A DNA stretch of 64,000 bases from Pseudomonadota bacterium (GCA_020161065.1 JAIUPH010000007.1:310001-374000); one strand, 5' to 3'; counted from the first letter of the stretch, positions 25,564 to 35,471 are shown. The notes: generated by a model not told the origin, from the sequence alone. Program-made: numbers and translations.

Positions 25564-25767
25564 TCAGACCGGCACCTTGCGCAGCATCTCGGTGCCTACC
25601 TCGCCGGCGGCGATCTCGCGCAGCGCGGTCACGCCGGGCTTGTTCTTGGTCTCGATCTTCGGCGCGTGGCCCTGGCTGAGCATGCGCGCGCGGTAGGTAG
25701 CGCACAGCACGAGCTGGAAGCGGTTGGGAATGCGGTGCAGGCAGTCTTCGACGGTGATGCGGGCCAT
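25564..25767 (-). CDS. rpoZ: RNA polymerase omega subunit
   Basis: 67-aa omega subunit, the normal size in betaproteobacteria. [19 protein letters not shown] and the downstream [11 protein letters not shown] segment are diagnostic. Omega assists beta-prime folding and forms part of the ppGpp binding site on RNA polymerase, in keeping with nearby spoT. It follows gmk by 35 bp and is followed by a strong terminator. Confidence 0.96.
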   Translation of the reverse strand: MARITVEDCLHRIPNRFQLVLCATYRARMLSQGHAPKIETKNKPGVTALREIAAGEVGTEMLRKVPV

Positions 25768-25802
25768 GGGTGTGCGGGTGGTGCTTGGAAGGAGGTGGTG
25801 GT

Positions 25803-26423
25803 TCAGACCAGATCGAGCGCGGCGAACACCTGGGAGCGGTTGCGAAGCTGCGCCGCGTACTTCAGGCGCTGCGAGTGAACGACCGTTTTCAGGTCGAACA
25901 GCGCCGTTTCGAACAAGGCGTTGATGATAACAAAGTCGAAGTGCCGGGCCTGCGCCACCTCCTGCCGCGCATTGGCCATGCGCTGGGCGATGACCTCGCT
26001 GCCGTCCTCGCCGCGGCGCATCAGGCGCTGGCGCAGTTCGTCCCAGCTCGGCGGCAGGATGAAGATCAGCACCGCGTGCGGGAACAACTGCTTGATCTGC
26101 AGCGCGCCCTGCCAGTCGATTTCCAGCACCACGTCTTCGCCGCCTTGCAGCCGCGCCTCGATCGCCTTGCGCGAGGTGCCGTAGAGGTTGCCGTGCACGG
26201 CGGCCCATTCGAAGAACTCGCCGCGCTCGACCATCGCGCGGAACTCCGGCTCGGGCACGAACCAGTATTCGCGGCCGTGCTGCTCCTGCCCGCGCGGCGC
26301 GCGCGTGGTGTGCGAGATCGACACCGCCAGGTGCGAATCCAGCTCCAGCAGCGCCTTCACCAGGCTGGATTTGCCGGCGCCGCTGGGCGCCGCCACGCAG
26401 AACAGATTGCCGGGGGTTTCCAT
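25803..26423 (-). CDS. gmk: Guanylate kinase
   Basis: 206-aa guanylate kinase converting GMP to GDP. Residues about 9-20 hold the P-loop [29 protein letters not shown] is the GMP-binding region, and LEIDWQGA is also conserved. ATG 26423 is used. The operon gmk-rpoZ ends at the terminator at 25515. Confidence 0.96.
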   Translation of the reverse strand: METPGNLFCVAAPSGAGKSSLVKALLELDSHLAVSISHTTRAPRGQEQHGREYWFVPEPEFRAMVERGEFFEWAAVHGNLYGTSRKAIEARLQGGEDVVLEIDWQGALQIKQLFPHAVLIFILPPSWDELRQRLMRRGEDGSEVIAQRMANARQEVAQARHFDFVIINALFETALFDLKTVVHSQRLKYAAQLRNRSQVFAALDLV

Positions 26424-26575
26424 CCGCCGCGATTCTAGGAGGCGAGGGCGCGCCGCGCCGGCCGCGGCGGCGCGCCGGATGACGGCCAGATGACGAACTC
26501 GTAATCGTGTGCCGGCCCGAAAAATGCGAGGATGCCGGCCGTTGCCATTGCCATTGCCAACCCCGGCGCGTGGGC

Positions 26576-26613
26576 CGTCCCCTTGCGTCCCCTTCCGTCC
26601 CTTCCGTCCCCTT
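26576..26613. repeat. Imperfect CCTTCCGTCC repeats before the response-regulator gene
   Basis: Four degenerate copies of a pyrimidine-rich CGTCCCCTTC unit fill the 5' leader of the response-regulator gene, immediately upstream of its start codon, leaving no usual Shine-Dalgarno. Confidence 0.55.
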
Positions 26614-26621
26614 CAAGCACC

Positions 26622-27311
26622 ATGCGACTCCTGGTCGTCGAAGACGAAGTCAAGCTGGCCCAGTACCTGCACAAGGGCCTGACCGAGAACGGTCACATCG
26701 TCGACATCGCGCACGACGGCGTCGAGGGCCGCCACCTGGCCACCGGCGGCGAGTACGACCTGGTGCTGCTGGACGTGATGCTGCCCGGCGTCGACGGCTT
26801 CGGCGTGCTCGCCGCGATGCGCCAGCAGGGCCGCAAGACGCCGGTGCTGATGCTGACGGCGCGCGACAAGGTCGAAGACCGCGTGCGCGGCCTCGAAGGC
26901 GGCGCCGACGACTACCTGGTCAAGCCCTTCGCGTTTTCCGAACTGCTGGCGCGCGTGGGCGCGCTGCTGCGCCGCGGCGCGGGCAGCACCACGCCGCAGC
27001 AGGCCACCGAACTGCGGCTGGGCGACCTCGACCTCGACCTGCTGGCGCGGCGCGCCAGCCGCGCCGGCCAGCGCCTGGACCTGACGGCCAAGGAGTTCAA
27101 CCTGCTGGCGCTGCTGCTGCGCCGGCGCGGGCAGATCCTGTCGCGCACCACGCTGGCCGAGCAGGTGTGGGACATGAACTTCGACTCCGACACCAACGTC
27201 GTCGAAGTGGCGGTGCGCCGCCTGCGCGCCAAGCTCGACGATCCGTTCCCGGCCAAGCTGCTGCACACGGTGCGCGGCATGGGCTACGTGCTGGAGGAGC
27301 GTTCGTCGTGA
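26622..27311 (+). CDS. OmpR/PhoB-family response regulator (CusR/CopR-like)
   Basis: 229-aa two-component regulator. The receiver has acidic VEDE, phospho-acceptor Asp51 in LLDVMLPG, and Lys in [14 protein letters not shown]. The C-terminal winged helix includes [15 protein letters not shown] and [28 protein letters not shown], which is typical of the heavy-metal CusR/CopR group. It overlaps the kinase start by 4 nt (GTGA). No metal efflux operon is adjacent, so its targets are elsewhere or the signal differs. The ATG start was preferred to an in-frame upstream codon in the pyrimidine-rich leader. Confidence 0.9.
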   Translation: MRLLVVEDEVKLAQYLHKGLTENGHIVDIAHDGVEGRHLATGGEYDLVLLDVMLPGVDGFGVLAAMRQQGRKTPVLMLTARDKVEDRVRGLEGGADDYLVKPFAFSELLARVGALLRRGAGSTTPQQATELRLGDLDLDLLARRASRAGQRLDLTAKEFNLLALLLRRRGQILSRTTLAEQVWDMNFDSDTNVVEVAVRRLRAKLDDPFPAKLLHTVRGMGYVLEERSS

Positions 27312-28675
27312 TCGCCGCGGCCGTTCCCTGCATCGTGCCGCCGTCGATCAGCAAGCGGCTGGCGCGCACGCTGGCGCTGCTGATGCTGGCGGCGCTGGGC
27401 ATGGCCAGCGCCATCATCTACTGGGCCACCGCGATGCGCCTGCAAGACGCCCAGCAGGACACGCTGGTCGACAAGACGCGCGTGCTGTCGGAGTTCGTCC
27501 GCGGCGCCTGCACGCAGGGCGGCGAGGCCGAGCTGCTGGACAAGCTGAAGGTCTTCGCGCCGGTGCGCGCCGGCACCCAGTTGTGGCTGCAGCGCGCCGA
27601 CGGCAGCGTGCTGTTCAGCGAGCCGGCCAACCCCGAGCACCGCTACCGCATCGGCAACGACATCCGCGTGCCGGCGCCGGAGATGCCCGGCGGCGAGGTG
27701 ATCGGCCGCCTGGAGATCGACGTCACCCACGACACGCGCATGCTCAAGGGCCTGGCGGTCACGCTGGTGATCGCCACGCTGGGCTGCGCGGCGCTGACCG
27801 GCATGGGCATCCGCTGGCTGGTGGTGCGCGACCTGCGGCCGCTGGCCGACCTGGCGGCGCAGACGCGCGCGATCTCGCCGCGGCGGCTCGACCAGCGGTT
27901 GCGGCTGGCCGCGCCGGCCGAGGAGCTGCAACCGTGGATCGAGCAGTTCAACGCGCTGATGGAGCGGCTGGAACGCGCCTACGCGCAGCTCGAAGGCTTC
28001 AACGCCGACGTGGCGCACGAGTTGCGCACGCCGCTGGCCACGCTGATCGGCGAGACCGAGGTTGCCTTGTCGCGCGAGCGCAGCGTCGAATCGCTGCGCG
28101 ACACGCTGGCCAGCAACCTGGAAGAGATGCAGCGCCTGTCGGCGATGGTCAACGACATGCTGTTCCTGTCCAACGCCGACCGCGGCGCCGTCGCGCGCCG
28201 CGGCCAGCCGGTGAGCCTGGCCGACCTGGCGCGCCAGGTGGCCGAGTTCCACGAATGCACGCTCGACGAGGCCGGCCTGCGGCTGGACGTGGTGGGCGAC
28301 GCGACCGTCGCCGTCGACGAGCCGCTGGTCAAGCGCGCGCTGTCCAACCTGCTGGGCAACGCCACGCGCTATGCGGCGCCGGGCTCGACGGTGCAGGTGC
28401 AGATCGCCGCCGAGGCGGCCGCCGAAGCGGCCAGCGCGGCCGAGGTGGAAGTGGTGGTGCGCAACCGCGGCCAGGCGATCGAGCCGCAGCAACTGCCGCG
28501 CTTGTTCGACCGCTTCTTCCGCGGCGACGAATCGCGCTGCTGCGAGGGCCGCGAGCAGCACCACGGCCTGGGGCTGGCGATCGTCGCGGCCATTGCGCGC
28601 ATGCACGCCGGGCGCACGCTGGCGCGCTCGCACGACGGCGTCACCGAGGTCGGCTTCACCGTCGCGGCGGCGTGA
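27308..28675 (+). CDS. Sensor histidine kinase (CusS-like)
   Basis: 455-aa inner-membrane kinase starting at GTG 27308. Two transmembrane segments (about 20-42 and 152-175) bracket a periplasmic sensor loop of about 110 residues; a HAMP-like linker follows. The H-box [15 protein letters not shown] gives His237, with [10 protein letters not shown] (N-box) and HHGLGLAIV (G-box) in the ATPase domain. The short linker [16 protein letters not shown] replaces the usual FYR..S...G.. and contains paired Cys. It pairs with the response regulator overlapping upstream. Confidence 0.9.
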   Translation: MIAAAVPCIVPPSISKRLARTLALLMLAALGMASAIIYWATAMRLQDAQQDTLVDKTRVLSEFVRGACTQGGEAELLDKLKVFAPVRAGTQLWLQRADGSVLFSEPANPEHRYRIGNDIRVPAPEMPGGEVIGRLEIDVTHDTRMLKGLAVTLVIATLGCAALTGMGIRWLVVRDLRPLADLAAQTRAISPRRLDQRLRLAAPAEELQPWIEQFNALMERLERAYAQLEGFNADVAHELRTPLATLIGETEVALSRERSVESLRDTLASNLEEMQRLSAMVNDMLFLSNADRGAVARRGQPVSLADLARQVAEFHECTLDEAGLRLDVVGDATVAVDEPLVKRALSNLLGNATRYAAPGSTVQVQIAAEAAAEAASAAEVEVVVRNRGQAIEPQQLPRLFDRFFRGDESRCCEGREQHHGLGLAIVAAIARMHAGRTLARSHDGVTEVGFTVAAA

Positions 28676-28735
28676 TGGTCAGCGCCGGCGACTGCCGCCG
28701 AATGTCGCCGAATGTCGCCGCAGCAGGCCTGCGCC

Positions 28736-30157
28736 TCAGCGCGGCACGTAGAAGCTGGCCTTGGCGCTGACGACGCGGCCGTCTTCGCGCTTCAGCTCGA
28801 TCTGCACCGGGTGCGCGCGGCCGCGGTAGTCGCCGCTGCCTTCGGGCGGCGCCGACAGGTGCACGGTGGCGGTGGCGCGGTCGGCGCCGGGCACCGCGAG
28901 CGGCGCCTTCAGCTCGGCCTGCAGCCCCGGCAGCCCGCTGGCGCTGAGCGTGAAGCGGCGCGCCGCCACGTCGCGGTTGAGCACGTGCACGCTGTAGGTG
29001 TTCTCGACGCGGCCGTCGTCCAGTTGGCGGCCGAGGCTGGCGCGGTCTTTCACCACGTCCACCTGGAACGGCGGCCGCAGGGCCACGCTGGCGACGAAGA
29101 CGCCGCCGATGACGAGCAGCAGCGTGCCGTAGATCAGCACCCGCGGCCGCAGCACGCGGCGCAGCATCTGGCCGCGCGTCAGCCGCTGGGCGACGCCGTT
29201 CTCAGTGGCGTAGCGGATCAGCCCGCGCGGGCTGCCCACCTTGTCCATCACCTGGTTGCAGGCGTCGATGCAGGCGGCGCAGCCGATGCATTCGTTCTGC
29301 AGGCCGTTGCGGATGTCGATGCCGGTCGGGCAGACCTGCACGCACAGCGTGCAGTCCACGCAATCGCCCTGGCCGAGCGCGCGCGCATCGGCACCGCGCT
29401 TGCGCGAGCCGCGCGGCTCGCCGCGGATGTTGTCGTAGGCGATGACCATCGAGTCGCGGTCGATCAGCGCGCTCTGGAAGCGCGCGTAGGGGCACATGTA
29501 CTTGCACACCTGCTCGCGCATCCAGCCGGCGTTGCCGTAGGTGGCAGCGCCGTAGAACAGCACCCAGAACAGCTCCCAGGGGCCGACCGTGAAGGTCATG
29601 AACTCGTGCGCCAGCGTGCGCACCGGCGTGAAGTAGCCGACGAAGCTGAAGCCGGTGAACAGCGACAACGCGATCCACGCCAGGTGCTTGCCGCCCTTGC
29701 GCAGCAGCTTGTTGGCGCCCCAGGGCTGCTTGTCGAGCCGCATGCGCGCCTGGCGGTCGCCTTCGATGCGGCGCTCCAGCCACATGAAGATCTCGGTGTA
29801 CACCGTCTGCGGGCAGGCGTAGCCGCACCACAACCGGCCGGCCACCGCGGTGAAGAAGAACAGTGCCAGCGCCGACAGCACCAGCAGCGCGGTGAGGTAG
29901 ATGAAGTCCTGCGGGAACAGCGTCAGCCCCAGCACGTGGAAGCGCCGCGCGTCCAGGTCGAACAGCATCAGCGGGCGGCCGTTCCAGCTGAGCCAGGGCA
30001 GGCCGTAGAAGATGAGCTGGGTCAGCCAGACCATCGTCCAGCGCCAGGTGGCGAACCAGCCGCTGACGGCGCGCGGGTAGATCTTGGCCTCGGCCTGGTA
30101 CATCGAGACCAGTTCGGGCTCGGCCGCTGCGATGGGAATGATGGTCTTGCGGTCCAT
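28736..30157 (-). CDS. ccoG: Cytochrome c oxidase accessory protein CcoG (RdxA/FixG)
   Basis: 473-aa membrane iron-sulfur protein for cbb3 oxidase copper-centre assembly. Five or so membrane helices include the WCGYACPQTVYTE loop. Two 4Fe-4S clusters are indicated by CVDCTLCVQVCP and CIGCAACIDACN, and the C-terminal part is an Ig-like periplasmic domain. No ccoNOPQ or ccoIS genes occur in the window, so the gene is unlinked here. It diverges from the UPF0149 gene; the 113-bp gap shows no convincing FNR palindrome. Confidence 0.93.
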   Translation of the reverse strand: MDRKTIIPIAAAEPELVSMYQAEAKIYPRAVSGWFATWRWTMVWLTQLIFYGLPWLSWNGRPLMLFDLDARRFHVLGLTLFPQDFIYLTALLVLSALALFFFTAVAGRLWCGYACPQTVYTEIFMWLERRIEGDRQARMRLDKQPWGANKLLRKGGKHLAWIALSLFTGFSFVGYFTPVRTLAHEFMTFTVGPWELFWVLFYGAATYGNAGWMREQVCKYMCPYARFQSALIDRDSMVIAYDNIRGEPRGSRKRGADARALGQGDCVDCTLCVQVCPTGIDIRNGLQNECIGCAACIDACNQVMDKVGSPRGLIRYATENGVAQRLTRGQMLRRVLRPRVLIYGTLLLVIGGVFVASVALRPPFQVDVVKDRASLGRQLDDGRVENTYSVHVLNRDVAARRFTLSASGLPGLQAELKAPLAVPGADRATATVHLSAPPEGSGDYRGRAHPVQIELKREDGRVVSAKASFYVPR

Positions 30158-30270
30158 GAAGATGCATTTAAACTGCAGCTATTGTTCCACGATCGGCAGC
30201 GGCTTGCGCGCTGGTAGGCTTGCCGGCCCCTTGCCGCCCCTTTGCCGCGACCCGACCCGAGTCCGACCCC

Positions 30271-31044
30271 GTGCCCCTGATCGACAGCAGCGACGCCGAT
30301 CTCGACGCCTTCGACCGCGTCTGCCAGCGCCTGGGCGGTTTCAACGACCGCGTGCTGCCCGAATGGGCCGACGGCTACCTGACGGCGCTGGCCGCCGGCC
30401 CGCGGCAGATGGCCTTCGAGGAATGGTTGCCGCGGTTCGCCGGCGACGCCTTTGAGCGCGCCTTCGCCGACCCCGAGGACGCCGCCCAGGCCCGCCAGGC
30501 GCTGGAGTCGCGCATGCGCGTGCTGGCCAACCACCTGGACCCGGAAGCGCTGCTCGACCAGCCCGAGGCGCTGCGCCTGCAGCCGCTGCTGGCGCAGTGG
30601 GACGACGAATCGCGCGAAGCCGTGGTGCGCGAGCAAGGCGCGCCGGCCGAGCTGGTGGCGCAGTTCGTCACCGGCGGCCTGTGGGCCACCGGGTTCTTCG
30701 ATGCGCTGGCCGACTTCGAGCCCGACTGGACGCCGCCGCCCGACACCGACGACGACGAGCGCACGCTGTTCGAAGACTTGCTGCTGCAGGTGGAGATCCT
30801 GGTGCTGCCCGAAGGCCACGAGGACTTGAAGCGCCACCTCGAAGAAGCCTGGAAGGACCGCCTGCCGACGCGCGAAGACCTGGTCGACGAAGCCTGCTTC
30901 GCGGTGCAGGACCTGCGCGTCTGGTGGCTGGACCATGCGCCGCGGCCGGCGCCGCGGCGCGTGGAGGCGGCGCCCGGCCGCAACGAACCCTGCCCCTGCG
31001 GCAGCGGGCTGAAGTACAAGAAGTGCCACGGCAAGGCCGGCTGA
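30271..31044 (+). CDS. UPF0149-family protein with C-terminal SEC-C zinc motif
   Basis: 257 aa from GTG 30271. The N-terminal UPF0149 part (about 10-190; [13 protein letters not shown]) is an all-helical YgfB/YecA-like domain. The C-terminus [15 protein letters not shown] is the SEC-C zinc-binding motif shared with SecA, so the protein is YecA-like. Function is unknown; ribosome or SecB-related binding has been discussed for the motif. An in-frame TTG at 30220 is a weaker start. It is monocistronic, 34 bp before coaBC. Confidence 0.85.
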   Translation: MPLIDSSDADLDAFDRVCQRLGGFNDRVLPEWADGYLTALAAGPRQMAFEEWLPRFAGDAFERAFADPEDAAQARQALESRMRVLANHLDPEALLDQPEALRLQPLLAQWDDESREAVVREQGAPAELVAQFVTGGLWATGFFDALADFEPDWTPPPDTDDDERTLFEDLLLQVEILVLPEGHEDLKRHLEEAWKDRLPTREDLVDEACFAVQDLRVWWLDHAPRPAPRRVEAAPGRNEPCPCGSGLKYKKCHGKAG

Positions 31045-31064
31045 AGCGGCCCCGGCGCGGCTGC

Positions 31065-31070
31065 TAGAGT
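31065..31070 (+). promoter_or_regulatory. -10 element TAGAGT 8 nt before coaBC
   Basis: TAGAGT ends 8 nt upstream of ATG 31079 with no ribosome-binding site between, pointing to leaderless coaBC mRNA. Confidence 0.45.
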
Positions 31071-31078
31071 CGCGCCCC

Positions 31079-32314
31079 ATGTCGCAAGCGCCGCCGCCCG
31101 ATCTGCAAGACAAGCACCTCGTGCTGGGCCTCTCGGGCGGCATCGCCTGCTACAAGTCGGCCGAGCTGGTGCGGCTGCTGGTGCAATTCGGCGCCACCGT
31201 GCAGGTGGTGATGACCGAGGCGGCCTGCCAGTTCATCACGCCGGTGACGATGCAGGCGCTGTCGGGCCGGCCGGTGCTGGTCAGCCAATGGGACGAGCGC
31301 GCGCCCAACAACATGGCGCACATCAATGCCTCGCGCGAGGCCGATGCGGTGCTGGTCGCGCCGGCCAGCGCCGACTTCATCGCCAAGCTCGCCCAGGGCC
31401 GCGCCGACGAGTTGCTGAGCCTGCTGTGCCTGGCGCGGCCCAGCGAGCGTTGCCCCTTGCTGGTGGCGCCGGCGATGAACCGCGAGATGTGGGCCCACCC
31501 GGCCACCCAGCGCAACGTGGCGCAGTTGCGCGCCGACGGCGCCCTCGTGCTGGGCCCGGGCAGCGGCGACCAGGCCTGCGGCGAGGTCGGCGACGGCCGC
31601 ATGCTCGAAGCCGCCGAGCTGTGCGACGAGCTGGTCGCCAGCTTCCAGCCCAAGCACCTGGCCGGGCGCAGCGTGCTGGTGACGGCCGGCCCCACCTTCG
31701 AAGCCATCGACCCGGTGCGCTGCATCACCAACCATTCCAGCGGCAAGATGGGCTTCGCGGTGGCGCGCGCCGCCGCCGAGGCCGGCGCGCGCGTCACGCT
31801 GGTGGCCGGCCCGGTGCACCTGCCCACGCCGCGCGGCGTGCGCCGCATCGACGTGACCAGCGCGCGCCAGATGCACGACGCGGTGCTGCCGCTGGCGCCG
31901 GGGCACGACATCTTCGTCGCCACCGCCGCGGTGGCCGACTGGCGGCCGCTGCAGGCCGGCGAGCACAAGCTCAAGAAGGACGGCAGCGGCCGCCCGCCGA
32001 CCTTCGAGCTGACCGAGAACCCCGACATCCTGGCCACCGTGGCGCGCTTGCCCGCCGAGCAGCGCCCCTGGTGCGTGGGCTTCGCCGCCGAGAGCGAGAA
32101 CCTGGTGCGCCATGCGCGCGACAAGCTGCAGCGCAAGGGCGTGCCGCTGATCGTCGGCAACCTGGGCCCGGCCACCTTCGGCCGTGACGACAACGCGCTG
32201 GTGCTGGTCGACGCCGCCGGCGAGCGCGAGCTGCCCGCCGCCTCCAAGCTGGCGCTGGCGCGCGCGCTGGTGGCCGAGATCGCCGCGCGCTACCGTCCCC
32301 GCCCGAACCCATGA
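31079..32314 (+). CDS. coaBC: Bifunctional phosphopantothenoylcysteine decarboxylase/phosphopantothenate-cysteine ligase
   Basis: 411-aa CoA biosynthesis enzyme. The N-terminal FMN-dependent CoaC part has [36 protein letters not shown] and the substrate flap [13 protein letters not shown]. The C-terminal CoaB part starts near 200 with [25 protein letters not shown]. It joins cysteine to phosphopantothenate using CTP, then decarboxylates. Its stop overlaps dut by 4 nt, the same coaBC-dut pair seen in many proteobacteria. Confidence 0.95.
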   Translation: MSQAPPPDLQDKHLVLGLSGGIACYKSAELVRLLVQFGATVQVVMTEAACQFITPVTMQALSGRPVLVSQWDERAPNNMAHINASREADAVLVAPASADFIAKLAQGRADELLSLLCLARPSERCPLLVAPAMNREMWAHPATQRNVAQLRADGALVLGPGSGDQACGEVGDGRMLEAAELCDELVASFQPKHLAGRSVLVTAGPTFEAIDPVRCITNHSSGKMGFAVARAAAEAGARVTLVAGPVHLPTPRGVRRIDVTSARQMHDAVLPLAPGHDIFVATAAVADWRPLQAGEHKLKKDGSGRPPTFELTENPDILATVARLPAEQRPWCVGFAAESENLVRHARDKLQRKGVPLIVGNLGPATFGRDDNALVLVDAAGERELPAASKLALARALVAEIAARYRPRPNP

Positions 32315-32757
32315 CGACCATCGCTGTCCGCATCCTCGACCCGCGCATGGCCGCTCAGTTGCCGGGTTATGCCACGCCGGGCAGCGCCGGCCTCGACCTG
32401 CGCGCCTGCCTGGACGAGGCGCTGGTGCTGCAGCCCGGCCAGAGCACGCTGATTCCCACCGGCCTGTCCATCCACATCGGCGACCCCGGCCTGGCGGCGC
32501 TGATCCTGCCGCGCTCGGGCCTGGGCCACAAGCACGGCATCGTGCTGGGCAACCTGGTCGGCCTGATCGACAGCGACTACCAGGGCCCGCTGATGGTGAG
32601 CTGCTGGAACCGCTCGGATGCGGCCTTCACGCTGCAGCCGCTGGAGCGCATCGCGCAGCTCGTCATCGTGCCGGTGGTGCAGGCGGCGTTTCGCGTGGTC
32701 GACGGCTTCGAGGCCTCGGCGCGCGGCGAGGGCGGCTTCGGGTCGACCGGGCGCTGA
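32311..32757 (+). CDS. dut: dUTP diphosphatase
   Basis: 148-aa trimeric dUTPase. The five family motifs are visible: [43 protein letters not shown] and the C-terminal arm EGGFGSTGR. It hydrolyses dUTP to dUMP and pyrophosphate, lowering uracil in DNA and feeding dTMP synthesis. ATGA overlap with coaBC implies coupled translation. It is convergent with slyD, 6 bp apart. Confidence 0.96.
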   Translation: MTTIAVRILDPRMAAQLPGYATPGSAGLDLRACLDEALVLQPGQSTLIPTGLSIHIGDPGLAALILPRSGLGHKHGIVLGNLVGLIDSDYQGPLMVSCWNRSDAAFTLQPLERIAQLVIVPVVQAAFRVVDGFEASARGEGGFGSTGR

Positions 32758-32763
32758 GCCGCG

Positions 32764-33294
32764 TCAGTGCAGCGTGTCGCCGCGCTGCAGCGCCGCGGCG
32801 GCGTCGAGCACGCTGACCGGGCCGCTGCCGACGCTGCCGGCCTCGGTCTCTTCGCTGCTGGCGGCGCGCACGTCGACCACCTTGATGCGCAGGCGCAGCG
32901 CCATGCCGGCCAGCGGATGGTTGCCGTCCAGCACCACGTGCGAAGGGTAGATCTCGGTGACGACGTAGATCGTGTCGGTGGGCATGTCGGGCGTCACCGC
33001 GCCGGCCGGCAGGCCTTCGAAGGCCATGCCGGTCTCCAACTCGGCGGGGAAGAGCTTGCGGTCTTCGAAGCACACCAGCTCGGGCCGGTAGTCGCCGAAG
33101 GCCTGCTCGGGCTCCAACTGCAGGTTCAGCTCGTCGCCGGCCACGTGGCCGGCGAGCGCGTCTTCCACCGCGCTCAGCAAGTCGTCGCCGCCGACGAAGA
33201 ACTCCACCGGCGCGGTCAACTCGTCGATGGGCTGGTTCTGGGCGTCGGACAGTTTCCAGGTCAGGCTGACCACGCAAGGGGCTTCGATCTGCAT
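32764..33294 (-). CDS. SlyD-like FKBP-type peptidyl-prolyl isomerase
   Basis: 176-aa FKBP of the SlyD class with the insert-in-flap chaperone domain between PEQAFGDYRPELV and DGNHPLAGMALRL. Cytosolic prolyl isomerase and chaperone activity is expected. Unlike E. coli SlyD it has no His/Cys-rich metal tail; the C-terminus ends in an Ala/Ser-rich segment. It diverges from roxA, with only 40 bp between start codons. Confidence 0.88.
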   Translation of the reverse strand: MQIEAPCVVSLTWKLSDAQNQPIDELTAPVEFFVGGDDLLSAVEDALAGHVAGDELNLQLEPEQAFGDYRPELVCFEDRKLFPAELETGMAFEGLPAGAVTPDMPTDTIYVVTEIYPSHVVLDGNHPLAGMALRLRIKVVDVRAASSEETEAGSVGSGPVSVLDAAAALQRGDTLH

Positions 33295-33334
33295 GGATCA
33301 ATGATCGCATGGGCCGCTGCGCCAGAATGCCCGC

Positions 33335-34510
33335 ATGGACGTGAATGCCCCGACCCCGCTGCTCGGCGGCCTGTCGCCCGCGCAGTTCATGCGCCGGCAC
33401 TGGCAGAAGCGGCCGCTGCTGGTGCGCCAGGCCTGGCCGGGGCTGGTGCCGCCGGCGACGCGCGCGCAGCTCTTCGCGCTGGCCGGGCAGCCCGACGTGG
33501 AATCGCGCCTGGTGCGGCGCGACGGCGCGCAGTGGCAGGTGGGCCACGGCCCCTTTCGCCGGCGCGCGCTGCCGCCGGTGGCGCAACCCGGCTGGACGCT
33601 GCTGGTGCAGGGGCTGGACCTGCACCTCGACGCGGCGCGCGCGCTGCTGGCGCCGTTTCGCTTCCTGCCCGAGGCGCGGCTCGACGACCTGATGGTCTCG
33701 TGGGCCAGCGACGGCGGCGGCGTCGGCCCGCACGTCGACGCCTACGACGTCTTCCTGCTGCAGGCGGCGGGGCGCCGGCGCTGGCGCGTCGGCCGCGCGG
33801 CCGACCGCCGCTTCATCGAAGGCCTGCCGCTGAAGATCCTGCGCCGCTTCGAGCCGCAGTTCGACTGGGTGCTGGAGCCCGGCGACCTGCTGTACCTGCC
33901 GCCGCTGTGGGGGCACGACGGCAGCGCCGTCGGCGGCGACTGCGTCACCTGCTCGGTCGGCTTTCGCACGCCCGACGAGCAAGGCCTGGCCGGCGACCTG
34001 CTGCAGCGCCTGGCCGACGACGACGATGAAGGCGGCGGCGGTGCTAACGACGATGACCGGCGGATCTACCGCGACCCCGCGCAGCCCGCCACCGACCACC
34101 CGGCCGCGCTGCCGCCGGCCTTGCTGGCGTTCGCGCGGCGCGCCGTGCGGCGGCGCCTGGCCGATGCCGACCGGCTGGCCTGCGCGCTGGGCGAAGCGAT
34201 GAGCGAGCCCAAGCCGCGCGTGTGGTTCCAGGCGCGGGAGGGTCAGGGGCCGGCACAGGCGCAGCAGGCCCTGGCGGCCGCCGGCGTGCGGCTGGATCGC
34301 CGCAGCCGCATGCTCTACGACGAGCGCCGCATCTTCATCAACGGCGAGGCCTTCGACGCCGGCGGCCGCGACGCGACGTTGCTGCGCCGCCTGGCCGACC
34401 GTCGCTGCCTCGACGCCGCGGCCTGCGCCCGCCTGAGCACCGGCGCGCGCGCGGTGCTGCAAACCTGGCTCGACGACGGCTGGCTGCAGCCGCTGGAGGA
34501 CGACGCATGA
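33335..34510 (+). CDS. roxA: JmjC-type ribosomal oxygenase (RoxA/YcfD-like)
   Basis: 391-aa 2-oxoglutarate/Fe(II) oxygenase of the cupin-8/JmjC family. The Fe site is PHVDAYDVFL (HxD), with a later His in WGHDGSA; RFEPQFDWVLEPGDLLYLPP precedes it. YcfD hydroxylates an arginine of ribosomal protein L16. The C-terminal half has the winged-helix-like domain of the family, here preceded by an acidic DDDDEGGGG linker. CAGAAT lies 6 nt before the start ATG, again suggesting a very short leader. It overlaps the next gene by 4 nt. Confidence 0.85.
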   Translation: MDVNAPTPLLGGLSPAQFMRRHWQKRPLLVRQAWPGLVPPATRAQLFALAGQPDVESRLVRRDGAQWQVGHGPFRRRALPPVAQPGWTLLVQGLDLHLDAARALLAPFRFLPEARLDDLMVSWASDGGGVGPHVDAYDVFLLQAAGRRRWRVGRAADRRFIEGLPLKILRRFEPQFDWVLEPGDLLYLPPLWGHDGSAVGGDCVTCSVGFRTPDEQGLAGDLLQRLADDDDEGGGGANDDDRRIYRDPAQPATDHPAALPPALLAFARRAVRRRLADADRLACALGEAMSEPKPRVWFQAREGQGPAQAQQALAAAGVRLDRRSRMLYDERRIFINGEAFDAGGRDATLLRRLADRRCLDAAACARLSTGARAVLQTWLDDGWLQPLEDDA

Positions 34511-35004
34511 CCGACGAAACGCCGCTTTCCGCGCTGCGCTCGCAAGCCGAGGTGCAGCAGGCGCTGCGCTGGGCCGTGGACCACGCGCTGCAGGTCCACG
34601 CCCGCAAGCTGTTCTGGGTCGACCCCGACTTCGCCGCCTGGCCGCTGGACGAGCCGGCGCTGCTGCAGTCGCTGACCGCCTGGCTGAAGCTGCCGCAGCG
34701 CCGCCTGGTGCTGCTGGCCCAGCGCTACGACGAACTGGTGCGCAGCAGCCCGCGTTTCGTCGCCTGGCGGCGCCCCTGGGCGCATGCGGTCGACGCCTGG
34801 CAGCCGGCGGCCGACGCCGAGCCGCTGAACCTGCCCACGCTGTGCCTGGACGACGGCCGGCTGTGCCTGCAGGTCTTCGACAAACTGCATTGGCGCGGGC
34901 GTTTGCAGCTCGACGAACGGCAAAACCGCCAGTGGCGCGATGAAATTGATGCGCTTTTGCAACGCTGCGAAGCCAGCTTCCCTGCGCACCAGCTTGGGCT
35001 CTAG
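34507..35004 (+). CDS. Hypothetical protein coupled to roxA
   Basis: 165-aa soluble protein with an ATGA overlap to roxA. I recognise no catalytic motif. It is rich in Trp, Leu and Asp (for example RKLFWVDPDFAAWPLDEPAL) and has no signal peptide or membrane segment. Codon use is like the neighbours, so it is a real gene. Because it is translationally coupled to roxA, a role linked to ribosome modification or roxA substrate handling is possible but unproven. Confidence 0.8.
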   Translation: MTDETPLSALRSQAEVQQALRWAVDHALQVHARKLFWVDPDFAAWPLDEPALLQSLTAWLKLPQRRLVLLAQRYDELVRSSPRFVAWRRPWAHAVDAWQPAADAEPLNLPTLCLDDGRLCLQVFDKLHWRGRLQLDERQNRQWRDEIDALLQRCEASFPAHQLGL

Positions 35005-35040
35005 GGATTGTCCTAGGTCTGGCTATAATCGAAGTCTAGG
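35001..35040 (+). promoter_or_regulatory. Strong promoter TATAAT flanked by CTAGG palindromic arms
   Basis: A perfect TATAAT (35024-35029) lies about 155 bp upstream of the lipoprotein start. No good -35 is found at 17 bp. Instead CTAGG (35001-35005), CCTAGG (35012-35017) and CTAGG (35036-35040) form inverted arms around the -35 region and -10, which looks like an operator. A leader of roughly 145 nt follows. Confidence 0.55.
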
Positions 35041-35183
35041 CACGGTTGAGGCTTTCGGCCTTCCATGTCTTCCGATGGGTCACGCAAGGGCCTTCGCGCC
35101 GGCACACCCGGTGCGGGGTTTCGAGACGGGTCCCACGCTGACCGAAAATTATTTTGACCCATTACTCTCCCTCGAGGACACAC

Positions 35184-35471
35184 ATGAACAAGTCGCTTCT
35201 GTTGGCTTCCCTGGTTGCTGCCGTCGCCCTGTCTGCCTGCGGCAAGAAGGAAGAGGCGCCGCCGCCCCCGCCGCCGGCCCCCGCCGCCGCGCCGGCGCCC
35301 GCCCCGCAAGCCCAGGTGGCTGAGGCCGCTTCGGCTGCCGCTTCCGCCGTGGCCGGCGCTGCTGACGCCGCCGCCTCGGCCGTGTCCGACGCCGCCGCTT
35401 CGGCCGCCAACGCCGCCAAGGACGCCGCCGGCAAGGCGATGGACGCCGCCGCTTCGGCCGCCAAGAAGTAA
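35184..35471 (+). CDS. Small Ala/Pro-rich lipoprotein
   Basis: 95-aa predicted lipoprotein. The signal peptide MNKSLLLASLVAAVALSAC ends in a lipobox with Cys19, followed by GKKEE, a run of prolines, and about 45 residues of alanine-rich heptad-like sequence (AASAVSDAAASAAN...) ending in two lysines. It should be membrane-anchored with an extended helical tail, somewhat like Lpp-type spacers; function is unknown. GAGGA precedes ATG 35184. A strong upstream promoter and a stack of downstream terminators suggest high, insulated expression. Confidence 0.85.
   Translation: MNKSLLLASLVAAVALSACGKKEEAPPPPPPAPAAAPAPAPQAQVAEAASAAASAVAGAADAAASAVSDAAASAANAAKDAAGKAMDAAASAAKK

Noticed and set aside
28690-28730. 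GAATGTCGCC direct repeats between the kinase and ccoG as a terminator or operator
   Set aside because: They lack dyad symmetry and a U-tract; only two copies of about 10 bp are present.
30158-30270. FNR/Anr box upstream of ccoG
   Set aside because: No TTGAT-N4-ATCAA-like sequence is present; only an AT-rich TTTAAA patch.
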